Positions 10,701 to 19,971 are shown, counted from the stretch's first letter. The stretch: 64,000 nucleotides of DNA from Alkalinema sp. FACHB-956 (GCF_014697025.1 NZ_JACJRC010000002.1:124001-188000), one strand, 5' to 3'. Translations and numbers: made by a program. Notes: generated by a model not told the origin, from the sequence alone.

Positions 10701-11454
10701 TGGATATAGTCTAGAGAATAACATAACGAACAGGCTATATCTATTTAACTGGGAGGGCCAGCCTGTCTCGCGTATTATGTATGAGTCGAGGGTGCTCCCA
10801 GCCCACGGATACTCAGTTCATATCTCCAACAAGGTGATTCAGGTGCGATCTTCTGAAGGAGAACTGATTTTAAAACTTGAACCTCAACAAGGTAATTTTG
10901 AAGCAGCACAACTCAATGCAACCGGCGATCGACTCATTACGGCCTCCGATCGCGGTGTGGTTCAATTGTGGAATCTATCTGGGGAACTCATCACGACTTT
11001 GCAAGATAATAAGACTCCAGTTAAACAAATTCAGTTTTCACCATCAGGGCAACAGATCTTAGTAGAAGGCACACAAGGAAGAATTTACCTTTGGCACCAA
11101 TCAGGGCAACGGATTACCGATTTTGCTGGTGAGAACGCAACCTTTAATGCCCAAGGCGATCGCATCCTCACCCACGATGAGCGAAGCATTAAAGTCTGGG
11201 ATTTAGCAGGTCGTTTACTCAGTGAATTTCAGTACCTAAAATCCGCAATTCTGGATGCTGATTTCACGCCCCAAGGTAATGAAATTATCTTTGTTGCAGC
11301 AGATGGTAAGGTACACACTAGATCGATCGAAACCCTGCCTCAACTGATCGCCCGAGGCTGCACCTGGCTACGCACCTACCTGGCAGCCCATCCCCAGGAA
11401 CTCGATCGTCTACCCACCTGCAAAACTATGATGGACAAGCCACGATCGTCATGA
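7723..11454 (+). CDS. AAA-like STAND ATPase with membrane helix and WD40-type repeats
   Basis: 1243 residues. Residues 1-360 form an AAA-like ATPase (P-loop [11 protein letters not shown], Walker [15 protein letters not shown]). A coiled coil follows (about 410-450), then one membrane helix near 453-475 ([19 protein letters not shown]). Residues from about 530 to 1225 are beta-propeller repeats of WD40 type; blades end in [40 protein letters not shown] and [10 protein letters not shown]. The architecture suits a membrane-anchored signal-transducing ATPase whose propeller senses a ligand or partner; the ligand is unknown. It probably forms an operon with the HTH-ATPase just upstream. A decayed piece of a similar gene lies near 28.85 kb. 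Confidence 0.85.
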   Translation: MEPMIYQVGGSLQADAPSYVKRSADTELYQALKRGKFCYVLNSRQMGKSSLKVQMIRQLEGEGIACISIDVTEIGTQGVSPPQWYGALIQRLAQRFDLAKFDRRSWLQARADMPMVQVFGEFVETVLLAQTQGAIVVFLDEIDSMLRLAFKDDFFAILRAFENKRSEQPSFQRLTWCLLGVTTPGELIQDPLRTPFNIALGIELKGFELADCLGLAAGLRSEHPTTVLAEILHWTGGQPFLTQKLCALLAAETMQPEELVPDWVARVVQQRIIRQWEAQDTPEHLKTLRDRLLQSDVDLRTRLLGVYQQILQQNGITAHENADHQALRLTGLVVKRDGKLQVYNPIYRQVFDEMWLAQMLAELRPYGAAIAAWMASGQTDESRLLRGQALTEAQAWAEGKRLGDEDYRFFAASQALESREMEQRLKVVEEEKSILAAAEMQAQQRLQQAGRWVKGGAIAAGLLSIGAVGLSFYSWRTWEEQQVAVAVTRLEREGAAVLDQIKKRPLEGLLSAMRSADELNQIMQKTGAKDYLTTSPAYALQTALELTKYQTLLAHPAQIASITMTSKGNEISTFAEDGFMRTWSPSGQLLTAVKVIHDFQLDLTQRTQTNFIHKAGILAVLNEDKQQGQNKINVFDQSGRLLLTLSSRKEGVKPGEFPLIHEPYQPFLYPGVLGVTDNHILLLASYRARGFEQPVSTIFQRSQKLSTQMERVYAQELSPKGDLMLTRSEFFEDNSNIVEIRDLTGKIITELKGYKNQVYNTHFAPQGDKILTISSDRTIRIWDLHGKLLSAIQGYSSSIDWSSDSDAQFSPQGDRILTTNMNPPQVWDLSGNLIGTLNGKAKSTLAQFSPDGQFIATANTDGSARIWNVKGKLLIESGKYDHDLVKSPHFLKGDHRLVTFAQDKTARIWDWKQQYLDSIPSQKVLRTAHINPLTQRVLVVPEKSDDAQIINFAGKRLATLKMPLSQNEWTKWHQKTGKQTRGWKIRQDKKYIIGYSLENNITNRLYLFNWEGQPVSRIMYESRVLPAHGYSVHISNKVIQVRSSEGELILKLEPQQGNFEAAQLNATGDRLITASDRGVVQLWNLSGELITTLQDNKTPVKQIQFSPSGQQILVEGTQGRIYLWHQSGQRITDFAGENATFNAQGDRILTHDERSIKVWDLAGRLLSEFQYLKSAILDADFTPQGNEIIFVAADGKVHTRSIETLPQLIARGCTWLRTYLAAHPQELDRLPTCKTMMDKPRSS

Positions 11455-11568
11455 CGCCACGACCATAAAAGACCAACGCTTTCATGACCGTGACATACAA
11501 CGCTAGGAGGATTCTATGCTCAATAACCTGCTCAATGAAACGCGAACCCACAGAAAACGCGAAACTCT

Positions 11569-11619
11569 AGGTTAAACCAAACTACAAGTTAAACCCAACT
11601 ACCGGTTAAACCAAATGAG
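11569..11619. repeat. Three 17-bp tandem repeats across a stop codon
   Basis: Units aggttaaaccaaactac, aagttaaacccaactac and cggttaaaccaaatgag are adjacent. The stop codon of the minus-strand 503-aa kinase (11606-11608) lies in the third unit; the other two extend beyond the gene end. Confidence 0.9.
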
Positions 11620-13117
11620 TTGGCTGATGATCGAGCCTGCCCAGATCGATACTTTCTGGTTGCAGCGGTAGAAATACGGTAAAGATCTCCCCTTGGTGGG
11701 CGGATTTTTCCTTCACCGTGAGCTTGCCGCCGAGGGCTTGGAACAGATTCTTCGTCACCGTGAGATTTAGACTCAAGACCCCGGTTTCTGGCTGGAAGGT
11801 CAGCATCTGTCCCAGGGACTTGAGCAACGGTTGGTAGGGACAACTGGATTCATTGGCAATAGTTTCCACCTGCAACTTCAGTTGATCTCCCGCAAGCCCT
11901 ACCTCAATTTGAATGCGACTCCCGGCGGGCAAACTGCGTGCCGATCGCTCAATCAAACTGGTCAGCGCCTGATCCAACATACTGGGATCACTTACCACAT
12001 GGGGCATGGTGTTGGGTAAGCCAACCTCTAGGGCCAACCCCCGCTGTTGGGCTTGCTTTTGCCAACGGGGAATGCTCTGGTTAAACACCTGCGTCAGACA
12101 GGTCGGGGTTAGGGAAACCCCTTTGTTATTCGAAGTTTCCAGTTCCACAGCTCGGAAAATCAGACCAAAGCGATCGATCTGCTCACTGCATTCCCGATCG
12201 ATAACTTCCAGCCGCTTCAGCGCATCGGGCACCATGTCCTTGCGCTTCATGAGCAGCCGGGTGAGGGTGCGAATGGTCGTCAATGGCGTGCGTACTTCAT
12301 GGGCGATCGCCTGCAACAACTCCACATCTAAACTGGACGTGGCTAAACTAGCTGCTGCCAAATGGGCTGATGGCGCAAAATGATCGGGAATTTCGGGGTG
12401 TTGGGGCTGGGAGATGCCCTGGCCGATCGAGCCGGATGGGCAGGGAAGTTCACAGGGCAGATGGGCCAGTAAGCGATGACTAAACTGGGTGACCGTCTTG
12501 TAATGGGGCATTATCGTGGGAAACTGCACCATGAGGTCATCCCAAGCGTTCACGTGGGCAGGACTCAGCATCACAACCCGCAGGCGCAGAATTTGACAGG
12601 CCCGTTCCACTTGCTCCGGCTCAAAGGAAAACCAAAAGCCAGGGGTTCCTTCTGGGGTTTCGCCCAGCACCATCACGAAACTAAATTTCGGCGTCAGTGC
12701 AATGCAAAACTGCTCAGCGGCCAGCGGATCTCCAGGCAGGAGGGGCAGGGGCGTGCTGGTATTTTGGGCCGGAGATGCACCCGTTTCGCAGGGGGGCAGT
12801 TGAAAGAAATTAGCGATCGTCGCGAGGGAATTATCCGCCGTGAACGTCCAACTGCGATAGCGATCGAGCAATTCTGACGAACCCAAGGTCGGAAAGGGCC
12901 CCGACAGCACCAGACCTTGGGGGGGCGCTAATCCCTCGGTATCGCGGGGATCGGCAGTTTGCTGCAACATTACCTCTAGGGCTGCGATCGCCGCTGCCCA
13001 GGATTTTTCGGCTTTAACGCGCTGGGTCGCCACTGAACCCGAGGACGTCACAAATTCGTCTTCCTCTTGGCCTAGCATCAGCACGTAACTCAACGTTGGC
13101 AAAATCCACTCACCCAT
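11606..13117 (-). CDS. Histidine-kinase-like sensor with degenerate ATPase domain
   Basis: 503 residues. The N-terminal half resembles DICT-like sensory regions of cyanobacterial kinases, without a membrane helix. A clear H-box is present (AIAHEVRTPLTTIRTL, His273) with a following dimerisation helix. The C-terminal HATPase-like part (about 390-495) aligns in layout but lacks the N-box Asn (ALTSLIERSARSL) and the DxGxG motif; only a C-terminal NLTVTKNLFQALGGKL remnant of the G2 box is recognisable. It can probably be phosphorylated or act as a scaffold but not bind ATP normally. Its end is marked by 17-bp repeats, and it is the first of two degenerate kinases in this region. Confidence 0.75.
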   Translation of the reverse strand: MGEWILPTLSYVLMLGQEEDEFVTSSGSVATQRVKAEKSWAAAIAALEVMLQQTADPRDTEGLAPPQGLVLSGPFPTLGSSELLDRYRSWTFTADNSLATIANFFQLPPCETGASPAQNTSTPLPLLPGDPLAAEQFCIALTPKFSFVMVLGETPEGTPGFWFSFEPEQVERACQILRLRVVMLSPAHVNAWDDLMVQFPTIMPHYKTVTQFSHRLLAHLPCELPCPSGSIGQGISQPQHPEIPDHFAPSAHLAAASLATSSLDVELLQAIAHEVRTPLTTIRTLTRLLMKRKDMVPDALKRLEVIDRECSEQIDRFGLIFRAVELETSNNKGVSLTPTCLTQVFNQSIPRWQKQAQQRGLALEVGLPNTMPHVVSDPSMLDQALTSLIERSARSLPAGSRIQIEVGLAGDQLKLQVETIANESSCPYQPLLKSLGQMLTFQPETGVLSLNLTVTKNLFQALGGKLTVKEKSAHQGEIFTVFLPLQPESIDLGRLDHQPTHLV

Positions 13118-13348
13118 AACCCCAAATTCGATCGCGAGTTTACTAACAGGTCTGTGTCGCTGGTCGTACTACGAGAGTACCCTGATTCCTAACCTGGATG
13201 TGGTGTGAAACCGAACCGAATCGTGGTGCAATACCCGTTGTCACCGCTTCTTTCTGCGGGGGCTTGGGCATTGGGAGCCTGTGGGCAAGAATTGCAAAAC
13301 CCGTCCTGCTTTTGGGAATTCAGGGACGGGTCTGCGGATTCGGGTTGG

Positions 13349-13372
13349 CGAATGCTTGAACGAATGCTTGAA
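13349..13372. repeat. 12-bp tandem duplication just past the nblB-like gene end
   Basis: cgaatgcttgaa occurs twice in tandem, 13 bases beyond the stop codon of the minus-strand HEAT-repeat gene. The 268 bases between this gene and the kinase hold no other feature. Confidence 0.85.
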
Positions 13373-13385
13373 CGACTAATTGACC

Positions 13386-14048
13386 TTAGGAGGCCACCAG
13401 TCCCGCTTTTGCTTGTTCTGCAACTTGGGGGACAGCATCCTGGGCAAGCAATTCGAGCATGGATTGGGCTTCGGGCGTGGTGTAGTGGGCCAGGGCCAGA
13501 GCCACCCGATAGCGCATCTGCCAATCGGCATTTTGCACAAACGGCGTCAGTAGCGCGATCGCCCGTTCATCCCGGATTTCGCCCAAGGCTCCGATCGCGG
13601 ACATCGCTAGCAACTCATTGCCGGACTGAAGGGCATCTTCTAGCAGTTCAAAGGAGCGGGGATCGCCAAATTCTCCCAACGGTGCAATAATGCTGAGCTT
13701 GACGATCCACTCTGGGGTTGTTTCGTAGAGATCTTTCAGATCTTCAAAGGCTTCCGTCAGTTGTAATGCCCCGATCGCATCGGCTGCGGCTGCCTGGACA
13801 TCCGGCTCCTTGTCCTGAAGCCCCGCTCGCAAAAGCGGCAGACTACGAGCGCGATCCTGAGTCCCCAGGGTAGCCAATTGACAAACAGCAGCGTATCGTA
13901 CCCGGACATTCTTATCCTGAACCATGGGCTGAATTAGCTCAAACCCAACCGCAGGATCCAGTCCTCGGAGTTGGTTGAGTCCCTGTATGCGATCGCCAAA
14001 ATCAGAGGAGTTGAGTAGTTCTTTTACCGATTCTGCATCAACGCTCAT
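13386..14048 (-). CDS. HEAT-repeat protein, NblB-like (phycobilisome degradation / bilin-lyase-like family)
   Basis: 220 residues consisting almost entirely of HEAT/PBS-lyase repeats of about 31 residues (KNVRVRYAAVCQLATLG, EPDVQAAAADAIGAL, NELLAMSAIGALGEI, WQMRYRVALALAHY). Length and the opening, a short helix followed by FGDRIQGLNQLRGLDPAVGF, match the cyanobacterial NblB group, relatives of the CpcE/F bilin lyases that take part in dismantling phycobilisomes under nutrient stress. CpcE-type lyases normally occur with CpcF next to phycobilisome genes, which is not the case here, so NblB is the better guess. A generic HEAT scaffold cannot be excluded. Confidence 0.7.
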   Translation of the reverse strand: MSVDAESVKELLNSSDFGDRIQGLNQLRGLDPAVGFELIQPMVQDKNVRVRYAAVCQLATLGTQDRARSLPLLRAGLQDKEPDVQAAAADAIGALQLTEAFEDLKDLYETTPEWIVKLSIIAPLGEFGDPRSFELLEDALQSGNELLAMSAIGALGEIRDERAIALLTPFVQNADWQMRYRVALALAHYTTPEAQSMLELLAQDAVPQVAEQAKAGLVAS

Positions 14049-14192
14049 GCTTTTTTCAGTGTCTTATTATCTGGGTTGGTCAATTGCTCCCTATTTTCGC
14101 ATCTAATGATCCCCACCCAAGATACAGATTCTTCTGAAAGCTAGTTCTTCTGCCAGCGATCGCGTGACTGACAGGGGGCGACTTCAACGGTT

Positions 14193-14231
14193 GTGTTGAA
14201 CCGTCGTGTTGAACCGTCGTGTTAAACCGTC
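14193..14231. repeat. Three 13-bp tandem repeats across the CBS gene stop codon
   Basis: gtgttgaaccgtc occurs twice and gtgttaaaccgtc once. The stop of the minus-strand CBS gene (14222-14224) lies in the third copy. Confidence 0.92.
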
Positions 14232-14701
14232 GTGACGGCAAGTTCCTGGGCCATGGTGCGGAGAATATCCCCCTGGGTCAAGATCCCCGTTAACCGCCCT
14301 GTGCCATCCACGACAGGGAGACGGTGAACATGACGATCGTGCATTAACCGAGCGGCCTCCGCCACGGATTGGTCTTCCTGAATCACGATCGGGTGAGGGG
14401 ACATGACTTCTGCCACGGTGACGCCGAGGGCACGATGCAAATCCCGCTCATAGGTCGCTGGATTCTTGAGATAGATGATGCTATCGAGGATCATGACGTA
14501 GGGGGGTGGCGTCACCCCGGTTTCCTGCCACATCAGATCGGTTTCTGACACAATGCCCACGAGTTTGCCTGCCCCATCGACAACGGGCATCCCGCTCACT
14601 CGGTTTTCGGCCATGGTGTGGATCAATTGTTTGAGGGGTGTTTCGGGATGGGCAGTGATGGGATTACGAGTCATGACATCGGCAACCATTTTCCGAATCA
14701 T
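14222..14701 (-). CDS. Tandem CBS-domain protein
   Basis: 159 residues containing two CBS domains with almost nothing else: the first begins VADVMTRNPITAHPETPL and ends GKLVGIVSETDL, the second begins VAEVMSPHPIVIQEDQS and ends GRLTGILTQGDILR. Such pairs (a Bateman module) bind adenosyl ligands and act as energy or redox sensors that regulate a partner enzyme; the insertion between the halves (about residues 60-80) is common in cyanobacterial and plant CDCP2/CBSX-like proteins. It has no enzyme domain of its own. No obvious partner lies adjacent. Confidence 0.85.
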   Translation of the reverse strand: MIRKMVADVMTRNPITAHPETPLKQLIHTMAENRVSGMPVVDGAGKLVGIVSETDLMWQETGVTPPPYVMILDSIIYLKNPATYERDLHRALGVTVAEVMSPHPIVIQEDQSVAEAARLMHDRHVHRLPVVDGTGRLTGILTQGDILRTMAQELAVTTV

Positions 14702-15503
14702 AGGAGTCTCCCTTGTATGCAGTGATGAAGTGTATGCAGATCAGGTGTATGGAGTGATCATGTGTTTTCAGTGATCACGTGGGATCGATCGAATGAAATG
14801 ACAGCAGAGAAAATTGAGACTGAAGGGAAAACATGGGTTCGATCGCGGTGATACACGATCTAGGTGATACACGATCGATAGATCGATAGAAGGGTTGGAA
14901 TATCTTCATTATCCGCATTGATTCGAGGTTTGGCCGTTGATCTACACAGGATTTAATGATTGGGGCAAGTGCGATCGAGGCTTCAAACCCAGTGATAGTT
15001 CTCCTGGATTCATCGGCAAGTGGGAGTTCTCGAAGGGGGCGCGAAGAATATCACGAAGGATTAATTAATTGTGAGTTTTGTTGATTTCTGAATCCTCTAG
15101 ATCCTCGTGCTACAAGCTGATGAAATGATCCGATCGTCACTGAAAAGGAGAATATGTAGCATTTAATGATTTGAGTTTCAGATAACTTGGAATGAATGAT
15201 TTTCGTAAGTTTTCTGGCTCGACTTAGGTTACTAAATTTAGCATTCTCAATTGATTTCTTTTTCAATTCAAAATTTCGTTTTTATTGAAACTTTCACGAT
15301 ATTTAATGCGGTTAGAATTGAGCACTATTTAGATTTAATACTGTTGAGAAAACTGTCTAATCGTTGTAGGTTTAATAGTTGGTAGGCTTAATAGTTGGTA
15401 GGTTTAATGATTGAAACAATGTCATCTAATCCAGAAGTGGCGCGATCGGTGTGAATACTGAGTACTCCCTTTCAGAGGGGATAAAACAAAAGCGATCGGC
15501 ATT
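14702..15503. other. Long intergenic region without a supported gene
   Basis: About 800 AT-rich bases between the CBS gene start and the terminator of the next minus-strand gene. I find no ORF with a protein-like composition and no tRNA-like structure. It contains degenerate direct repeats: gatacacgatc motifs around 14850-14890 and a 16-bp triple repeat at 15366-15413. Its first part must hold the promoter of the CBS gene. Confidence 0.6.
15366..15413. repeat. Three 16-bp tandem repeats, intergenic
   Basis: gtaggtttaatagttg, gtaggcttaatagttg and gtaggtttaatgattg are adjacent. They lie beyond the terminator of the GAF-kinase gene. Confidence 0.9.
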
Positions 15504-15535
15504 AAAAAACCTCTTCCAGGGTTTCCCAGAAGAGG
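15504..15535 (-). terminator. Intrinsic terminator after the GAF-kinase gene
   Basis: Read on the minus strand, cctctt and aagagg pair (extendable by inner ccc/ggg pairing) and are followed by six T. It is placed about 100 bases after the stop of the minus-strand gene that ends at 15638. Confidence 0.75.
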
Positions 15536-15637
15536 CTTAAGCGGTTCACAACTGTGTGTCAGAAAGCCAGACAAATATTCATGCGAAAGAAAACGTGCGA
15601 AAGAGAAGTCATACCGAAGCAACCTGTATTGATTGGA

Positions 15638-17041
15638 TCAATTATTCATGGCATCAAGATGGGGCATGGTTTGGCGGGGGAGGGTAATCACATAGCGATG
15701 GCCGGGGCTTGAACCCTGGATCAGCAGTTGGCCGCCATGGATTTCTGCCAGTTGACGACTGAGGAGCAAACCTAGATTGGCACTCGTGTTGTTGTCATCG
15801 CGGGTTGCTTTTGTCGGCGCATTCATGACCGCCGTTTTGCCATTGGCAAACATCCCCGCTTCTACCGCGTCGCTCCCCTGCAAACTGCTGCTATCACCAT
15901 TGCTGTAGAAATCACTGAAGGGCAGTCCTTCCCCTAGGCAAGGATGGGATACCCAAATGGTTAACTTCAGTCCGTTGCTTTTGTTGGAAACATGCAGCCG
16001 GACAATACTGCCAGCATTGGAAGACTGAATGATACTGAACATCAGATGATAGAGCATCTGACGAATTTTTTCCTTGTCCAACATCCAGATCCGATTACCC
16101 GGTTCCACGGACAGGCGAATTTGTTGTTCTCGACGATTGGCAGCTTGCTCCAGCGTGCTGATGGCTTGCTGGCACAGCATTTCGATGTCCACTGATGATA
16201 GGTTGAGTTGATGATTCCGATCGTCCAGTTCTGACAGTTCCAGAATTTCCTTAACCAAGGAAAGAAGATACTGGCCGCTATGGTGAATGATATCGAGATA
16301 TTCCCGTTGTTTGCCCGTTAAGGGGCCGTAAATTTCCCGAGTCAGTACGCTGGCCATCCCCATCACGGAGGTGAGCGGGGTTCGTAACTCCTGGGTCAAC
16401 TGGGCTAACAGTTCAAACTTGAGGGGGCTAGTAGGGGAATGTTGGGGGAAGGGAATTGCAGGACTGGCCGAGAGGGCTGCACTTTTTTGAGTGCAATGGA
16501 TTCGCTCATACTCACTCATGCTGAGTCGAGCAATCAAGGTTAAAAATTCAACATCCTTTTGGGCAAAGTCTCGGGGACGGAGATCCATGACCGAGAGAAC
16601 CCCAATGCATTGTCCCCCTGACGTGATCAGTGGCACCCCCAGATAAGCCCGGATGCCGTACTGTTGACTGAGGGGACTGTGGCTCAGGGCCGGGTGATGG
16701 AGCGTTTCTGGAACGACCAAACCCTGGCTACTATCGGTCACATAGACACCAAAGGACTCTTCCAAGGAGATCTCTCGACCGATGGATAGCGGATTCATTA
16801 AGCCCAACCGGGATAGCCCGATCGCAGCTTTCATCCGTTCCCGCTCCGTTTCCATCACACTCAACCAACAAATTGGCGCATCCACAAAGTTGGCTGCGGT
16901 TTGAACTGCTTCTTCAAAGACTGGAACCGTTTCTGCTTCAAGTAACCCTAATTCCGTCAAGACTAATTGACGCTGTTGCGTTCTTGCAATCGCTGTCATA
17001 CCATCGAGACGACAATACAGCCGACTTTCAGGACACACCAT
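15638..17041 (-). CDS. GAF-domain histidine-kinase-like protein lacking the phospho-acceptor His
   Basis: 467 residues. Residues about 20-185 form a GAF domain (GIRAYLGVPLITSGGQCIGVLSVMD) of the kind that follows an ALARDTGA-like N-terminus in cyanobacterial kinases. A HisKA-like helix pair follows, but the H-box reads LTQELRTPLTSVMG: the expected phospho-acceptor His is Gln217, read directly from codon CAG. The ATPase part is also degenerate: the N-box has no Asn (MLYHLMFSIIQSS) and there is no DxGxG. Only LGLLLSRQLAEIHGGQL keeps the G2-box look. It is likely a non-catalytic partner or sensor. An alternative start is Met15. Confidence 0.8.
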   Translation of the reverse strand: MVCPESRLYCRLDGMTAIARTQQRQLVLTELGLLEAETVPVFEEAVQTAANFVDAPICWLSVMETERERMKAAIGLSRLGLMNPLSIGREISLEESFGVYVTDSSQGLVVPETLHHPALSHSPLSQQYGIRAYLGVPLITSGGQCIGVLSVMDLRPRDFAQKDVEFLTLIARLSMSEYERIHCTQKSAALSASPAIPFPQHSPTSPLKFELLAQLTQELRTPLTSVMGMASVLTREIYGPLTGKQREYLDIIHHSGQYLLSLVKEILELSELDDRNHQLNLSSVDIEMLCQQAISTLEQAANRREQQIRLSVEPGNRIWMLDKEKIRQMLYHLMFSIIQSSNAGSIVRLHVSNKSNGLKLTIWVSHPCLGEGLPFSDFYSNGDSSSLQGSDAVEAGMFANGKTAVMNAPTKATRDDNNTSANLGLLLSRQLAEIHGGQLLIQGSSPGHRYVITLPRQTMPHLDAMNN

Positions 17042-17097
17042 CCTAACCCCGCTCTAACCTAATTTAAAAACCATGGAACGATTGGATGACAAGGGGC

Positions 17098-17133
17098 TAT
17101 ATAGAGCACTGCATCTATATAGAGCACCACATC
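17098..17133. repeat. 18-bp tandem duplication upstream of the GAF-kinase gene
   Basis: ctatatagagcactgcat is followed directly by ctatatagagcaccacat. The remaining part of the 17042-17337 interval shows no gene. Confidence 0.85.
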
Positions 17134-17337
17134 TAACCATCCCCATCATTCCCGTATTGTCTTTGGGAGAAACGATGAAATAGGTAGCGAGTTTACTGAA
17201 GTTTTACACCGTTTGGGTGAGTTTCTAGTGCGCCCTCGGAAAGATTACGGAGAATTGCCGATCGGTTGGGTACTTTAGGCAACTTGTCGGCCCACTTTAT
17301 CCAATTTTTGGCAAAAACTGGGGGTCGTTAAAGTGGC

Positions 17338-18090
17338 TTAGCTTTCCCACGCTGGATGGCTGAGCAACCCATCAATCACCCGGACCCCCCGTAACTGATT
17401 GGACAACGGTAGGTGTCCTTTGGGGGCTTCGATCGTCCAAACAAATTGGCCGGGGTAGCGTGTCCAGTTAATGCCATCCTTCCAGCCAATCTTCGCCCAG
17501 AGCTTTTCCCAATTTTTACCCACGCTGAGCCAGAGTTCCCGTTGGACAGAGTAGCCAAATTTACCCTCGGAATGGGCTAACCACAGAGCATTGATCGTCC
17601 GTAGATCGGTGGTGGGAAAGGCATTCACTTCGGTGAAATAGACCCATTTGCGCTGAATGGCATCGCCGCCTGCGAGTTCACAGAGTTTTTGGCTGGTGAG
17701 CTTGTCCGCTTCTAAAAAGTCTTGCTGGGCTAGCAGTTGCTGTAAGGGGAGGTAATCGATCGCGCGATCGGATTTGAGGGGGACGATGCCCGTGGGAAAG
17801 TGCTGGGAGAGAAACGCCTGGGCCGCTTCGGTCTGGGCCTTAAAGAGGGCTTGATAGGCTTTGGCAGCGACGGTATTGACTGCGCCGTATTTCGTAAAAA
17901 CCTGCTCGCTGGCCTGGTACTCCCGCAAAAAGTCCATCAGTACTTCGTAGCCCGGTTGCCCGAGGGCGGCCAATTGATCCACGATCGGTAACCGATTGCG
18001 TTCCGTGGCGGACAGAAATTGGGCGCGGAGATCGCTGGGCAGGGGACTGCTGACTGAGGAAGTATCCAGATTTGTCATGAATGCGTTCAT
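17338..18090 (-). CDS. gun4: Gun4, magnesium chelatase activator
   Basis: 250 residues, near the usual length of cyanobacterial Gun4 (about 233). The N-terminal half is the helical bundle seen in cyanobacterial forms; the conserved GUN4 core is residues about 105-245 with DFLEADKLTSQKLCEL, RKWVYFTEVNAFPTTDLRTI, SVQRELWLSVGKNWEKLW and APKGHLPLSNQLRGVRVI. Gun4 binds protoporphyrin IX and its Mg form and stimulates Mg chelatase at the branch between chlorophyll and haem synthesis. The match in the core is strong enough to distinguish it from kinase-fused GUN4-domain proteins. Met5 is an alternative start. It stands alone with no other tetrapyrrole gene nearby. Confidence 0.92.
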   Translation of the reverse strand: MNAFMTNLDTSSVSSPLPSDLRAQFLSATERNRLPIVDQLAALGQPGYEVLMDFLREYQASEQVFTKYGAVNTVAAKAYQALFKAQTEAAQAFLSQHFPTGIVPLKSDRAIDYLPLQQLLAQQDFLEADKLTSQKLCELAGGDAIQRKWVYFTEVNAFPTTDLRTINALWLAHSEGKFGYSVQRELWLSVGKNWEKLWAKIGWKDGINWTRYPGQFVWTIEAPKGHLPLSNQLRGVRVIDGLLSHPAWES

Positions 18091-18374
18091 CCAAGTGAGC
18101 GGCGGTATCAGGTCAAACGTACGAAAAAAACGGGATCTTAAAAAGGCACATCAACTCATTATCTGGGCAAAAGGGCCGCGATCGCTAGTCCCTACCTTCC
18201 TTAGAGCGATAAAGTTGTGGAACTCGGGTTATGGATCACCCCTGGGCGAGGCAGAAATAACCCGGCTGTAAGAGATTTGATCTCCTTATGGGAGTCCCTA
18301 GTTAATCAGCATAAATCCCTAGGTGAAAGGGATTCAAGCCCGACTTCAGGATTGGCGGGCAGATGGGGACGGAC

Positions 18375-18409
18375 AGATGGAGGCTGGGGAGATGGAGGCT
18401 GGGGAGATG
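18375..18409. repeat. 15-bp tandem repeat next to the metallophosphoesterase stop codon
   Basis: agatggaggctgggg occurs twice plus a partial third copy (agatg), ending two bases before the stop codon of the minus-strand gene (18411-18413). The interval 18091-18410 otherwise shows no gene. Confidence 0.9.
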
Positions 18410-18410
18410 T

Positions 18411-19268
18411 TTAGGGCCTCGATCGATCGGCTTTGAGGGTGATAACGGTCAATTCCGGGGGGCAAAGCAGCCGTCCTGGCAGATAGGTTCCGAGGCCACG
18501 ATTGACGTAGAGTTGGTTGGTTTGGCCCATTTGGTTGGGAACGGCATGTAAGCCACTGGCCCAGTCCCAGTTTTTGAGCACGCGGTGGGCCGATCGTAGG
18601 ATGGGTAAGGCTTTTTTGATCCGCCAGTGGATTTGACGATAGTGGCGGGAGACTACGGCAGAGACATTGCCAATACCGGGGAGAATGATTTGGCCCCCGT
18701 GGGTATGACCGGATAGTTGCAGGTCAACGCGCCAAGGGGCGAGGTTTTTGGCGGCATCGGGATTGTGAACTAGCACCAGGCGGGGAATCTCCTGGGGAAG
18801 CGCTTCCATGACAGGGGCGGGCTGGAATTCCTGGGACCAATATTCCGCTAGCCCTACGATCGCGAATTCCTGCCCCAGGGGATAGGCAACTTGGTTCCAG
18901 AGAACCTGAATGCCAATTTTTTCTAGGCTCTGGGTGATTTCGCTTTGGCTGGTGCGGTGGTAGCGATCGTGGTTGCCGAGGACGGCGTAGATGCCATGGC
19001 GACTGTGGAGCTGCTGGAGGTAGGAGGCGAGTTCGTGGATGGGTTGGGCGGAATGGGTGACAAAGTCTCCGGTGAGGGCAATGAGGTCGGGAACTTCGCG
19101 GTTACTGGCCGCGATCGCGGCTTCTAGGAGGTCGGCGGAGAGGCGTAACCCATCCCAGTGGAAGTCGGAGAGTTGCACAATTTTGAGACCGTCGAGGTGG
19201 ATGGGCAGATTTTGAATGGGGAGTTCTAGGCGATCGATTTTCAGGGAGCCAGTGAGAAGCCAATGCAT
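18411..19268 (-). CDS. Metallophosphoesterase (calcineurin-like, YkuE/YaeI type)
   Basis: 285 residues with all five metal-site motifs of the calcineurin-like fold in order: SDFHWD (about 34-39), LTGDFV (about 66), GNHDRY (about 97), LVHNPD (about 162) and GHTHGGQI (about 190). This spacing matches the YkuE/YaeI group, whose members hydrolyse phosphodiester or pyrophosphate bonds such as in lipid precursors at the membrane. It has no clear signal peptide, though the N-terminus is hydrophobic. The biological substrate cannot be read from the sequence. Confidence 0.85.
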   Translation of the reverse strand: MHWLLTGSLKIDRLELPIQNLPIHLDGLKIVQLSDFHWDGLRLSADLLEAAIAASNREVPDLIALTGDFVTHSAQPIHELASYLQQLHSRHGIYAVLGNHDRYHRTSQSEITQSLEKIGIQVLWNQVAYPLGQEFAIVGLAEYWSQEFQPAPVMEALPQEIPRLVLVHNPDAAKNLAPWRVDLQLSGHTHGGQIILPGIGNVSAVVSRHYRQIHWRIKKALPILRSAHRVLKNWDWASGLHAVPNQMGQTNQLYVNRGLGTYLPGRLLCPPELTVITLKADRSRP

Positions 19269-19428
19269 AACAATGGTGGCAGGAGAATGGGGGCGTTTCT
19301 ACGGTAACAAATGTAAATTCTGCTGGGGGTAAATTCTGCGAGGGAAAGGGGTCGATCGAACCCATGATCCAGAATTTCTGTGGTTGATATGCAAGTAGTT
19401 AATATGGGAAAGAGTACAATGGACGGAA

Positions 19429-19739
19429 GTGTTGGGGTGCTCTGTAGACACTGGGTTTGAAAGTTTGCAGGACTATCTCACCAGCCATGAAGATCGACTG
19501 ATTCCAGAAGAAAAGATCTATTTCAAGCATCTATTTCATCAGTTTCAACAGGTCTATCCCTCCGCTGTACCTGGAGAACTCATCAACATTGGTTGGCTCC
19601 CGTTGGATGAGTCGGATTAACTGGTGATTATGCGATTCAGTCACTTACAAAAGAAACTCGTGAGCAATTCAGTGAGCATATTGATTCTTCCAGTTATACC
19701 GTTACAATCCATGAAATATACCCAGATATCCGTTGTTGA
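19429..19739 (+). pseudogene. Possible frameshifted remnant of a small gene
   Basis: A 63-residue reading frame from GTG 19429 to TAA 19620 (SLQDYLTSHEDRLIPEEK, then VPGELINIGWLPLDESD) looks like real protein. Immediately after its stop, another frame that opens at about 19611 carries GDYAIQSLTKETREQFSEHI and continues to TGA 19737-19739. A single indel near 19610 would join them into about 105 residues. There is no ATG in the first frame, so the 5' end may also be damaged. I recognise no family. The rest of 19740-19971 shows nothing definite. Confidence 0.35.
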
Positions 19740-19971
19740 GTCTTCTGAGACGATCGCTAGAAAAACCCTGAGATTCAACGATCGGACTTGCAACGAGCAC
19801 TGATCCTCAATCCATTGCGTCAGAAAGACGAAAATTAAACAGTCGTCAGAAAAATTACCCTTGAACCGGACAAATATCTTTAATCGGTGACAATTGGTGG
19901 TGAGCGATCGTTAAGTTTCATGTGACTTTCGGGAACAATGAAGTCGCACTCAGACCGGATGTTCCCCAGAC

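Noticed and set aside
15051-15622. Two minus-strand ORFs (71 and 66 aa) in the long intergenic region
   Set aside because: No protein-like pattern or ribosome site; one runs through the terminator hairpin at 15504-15535.
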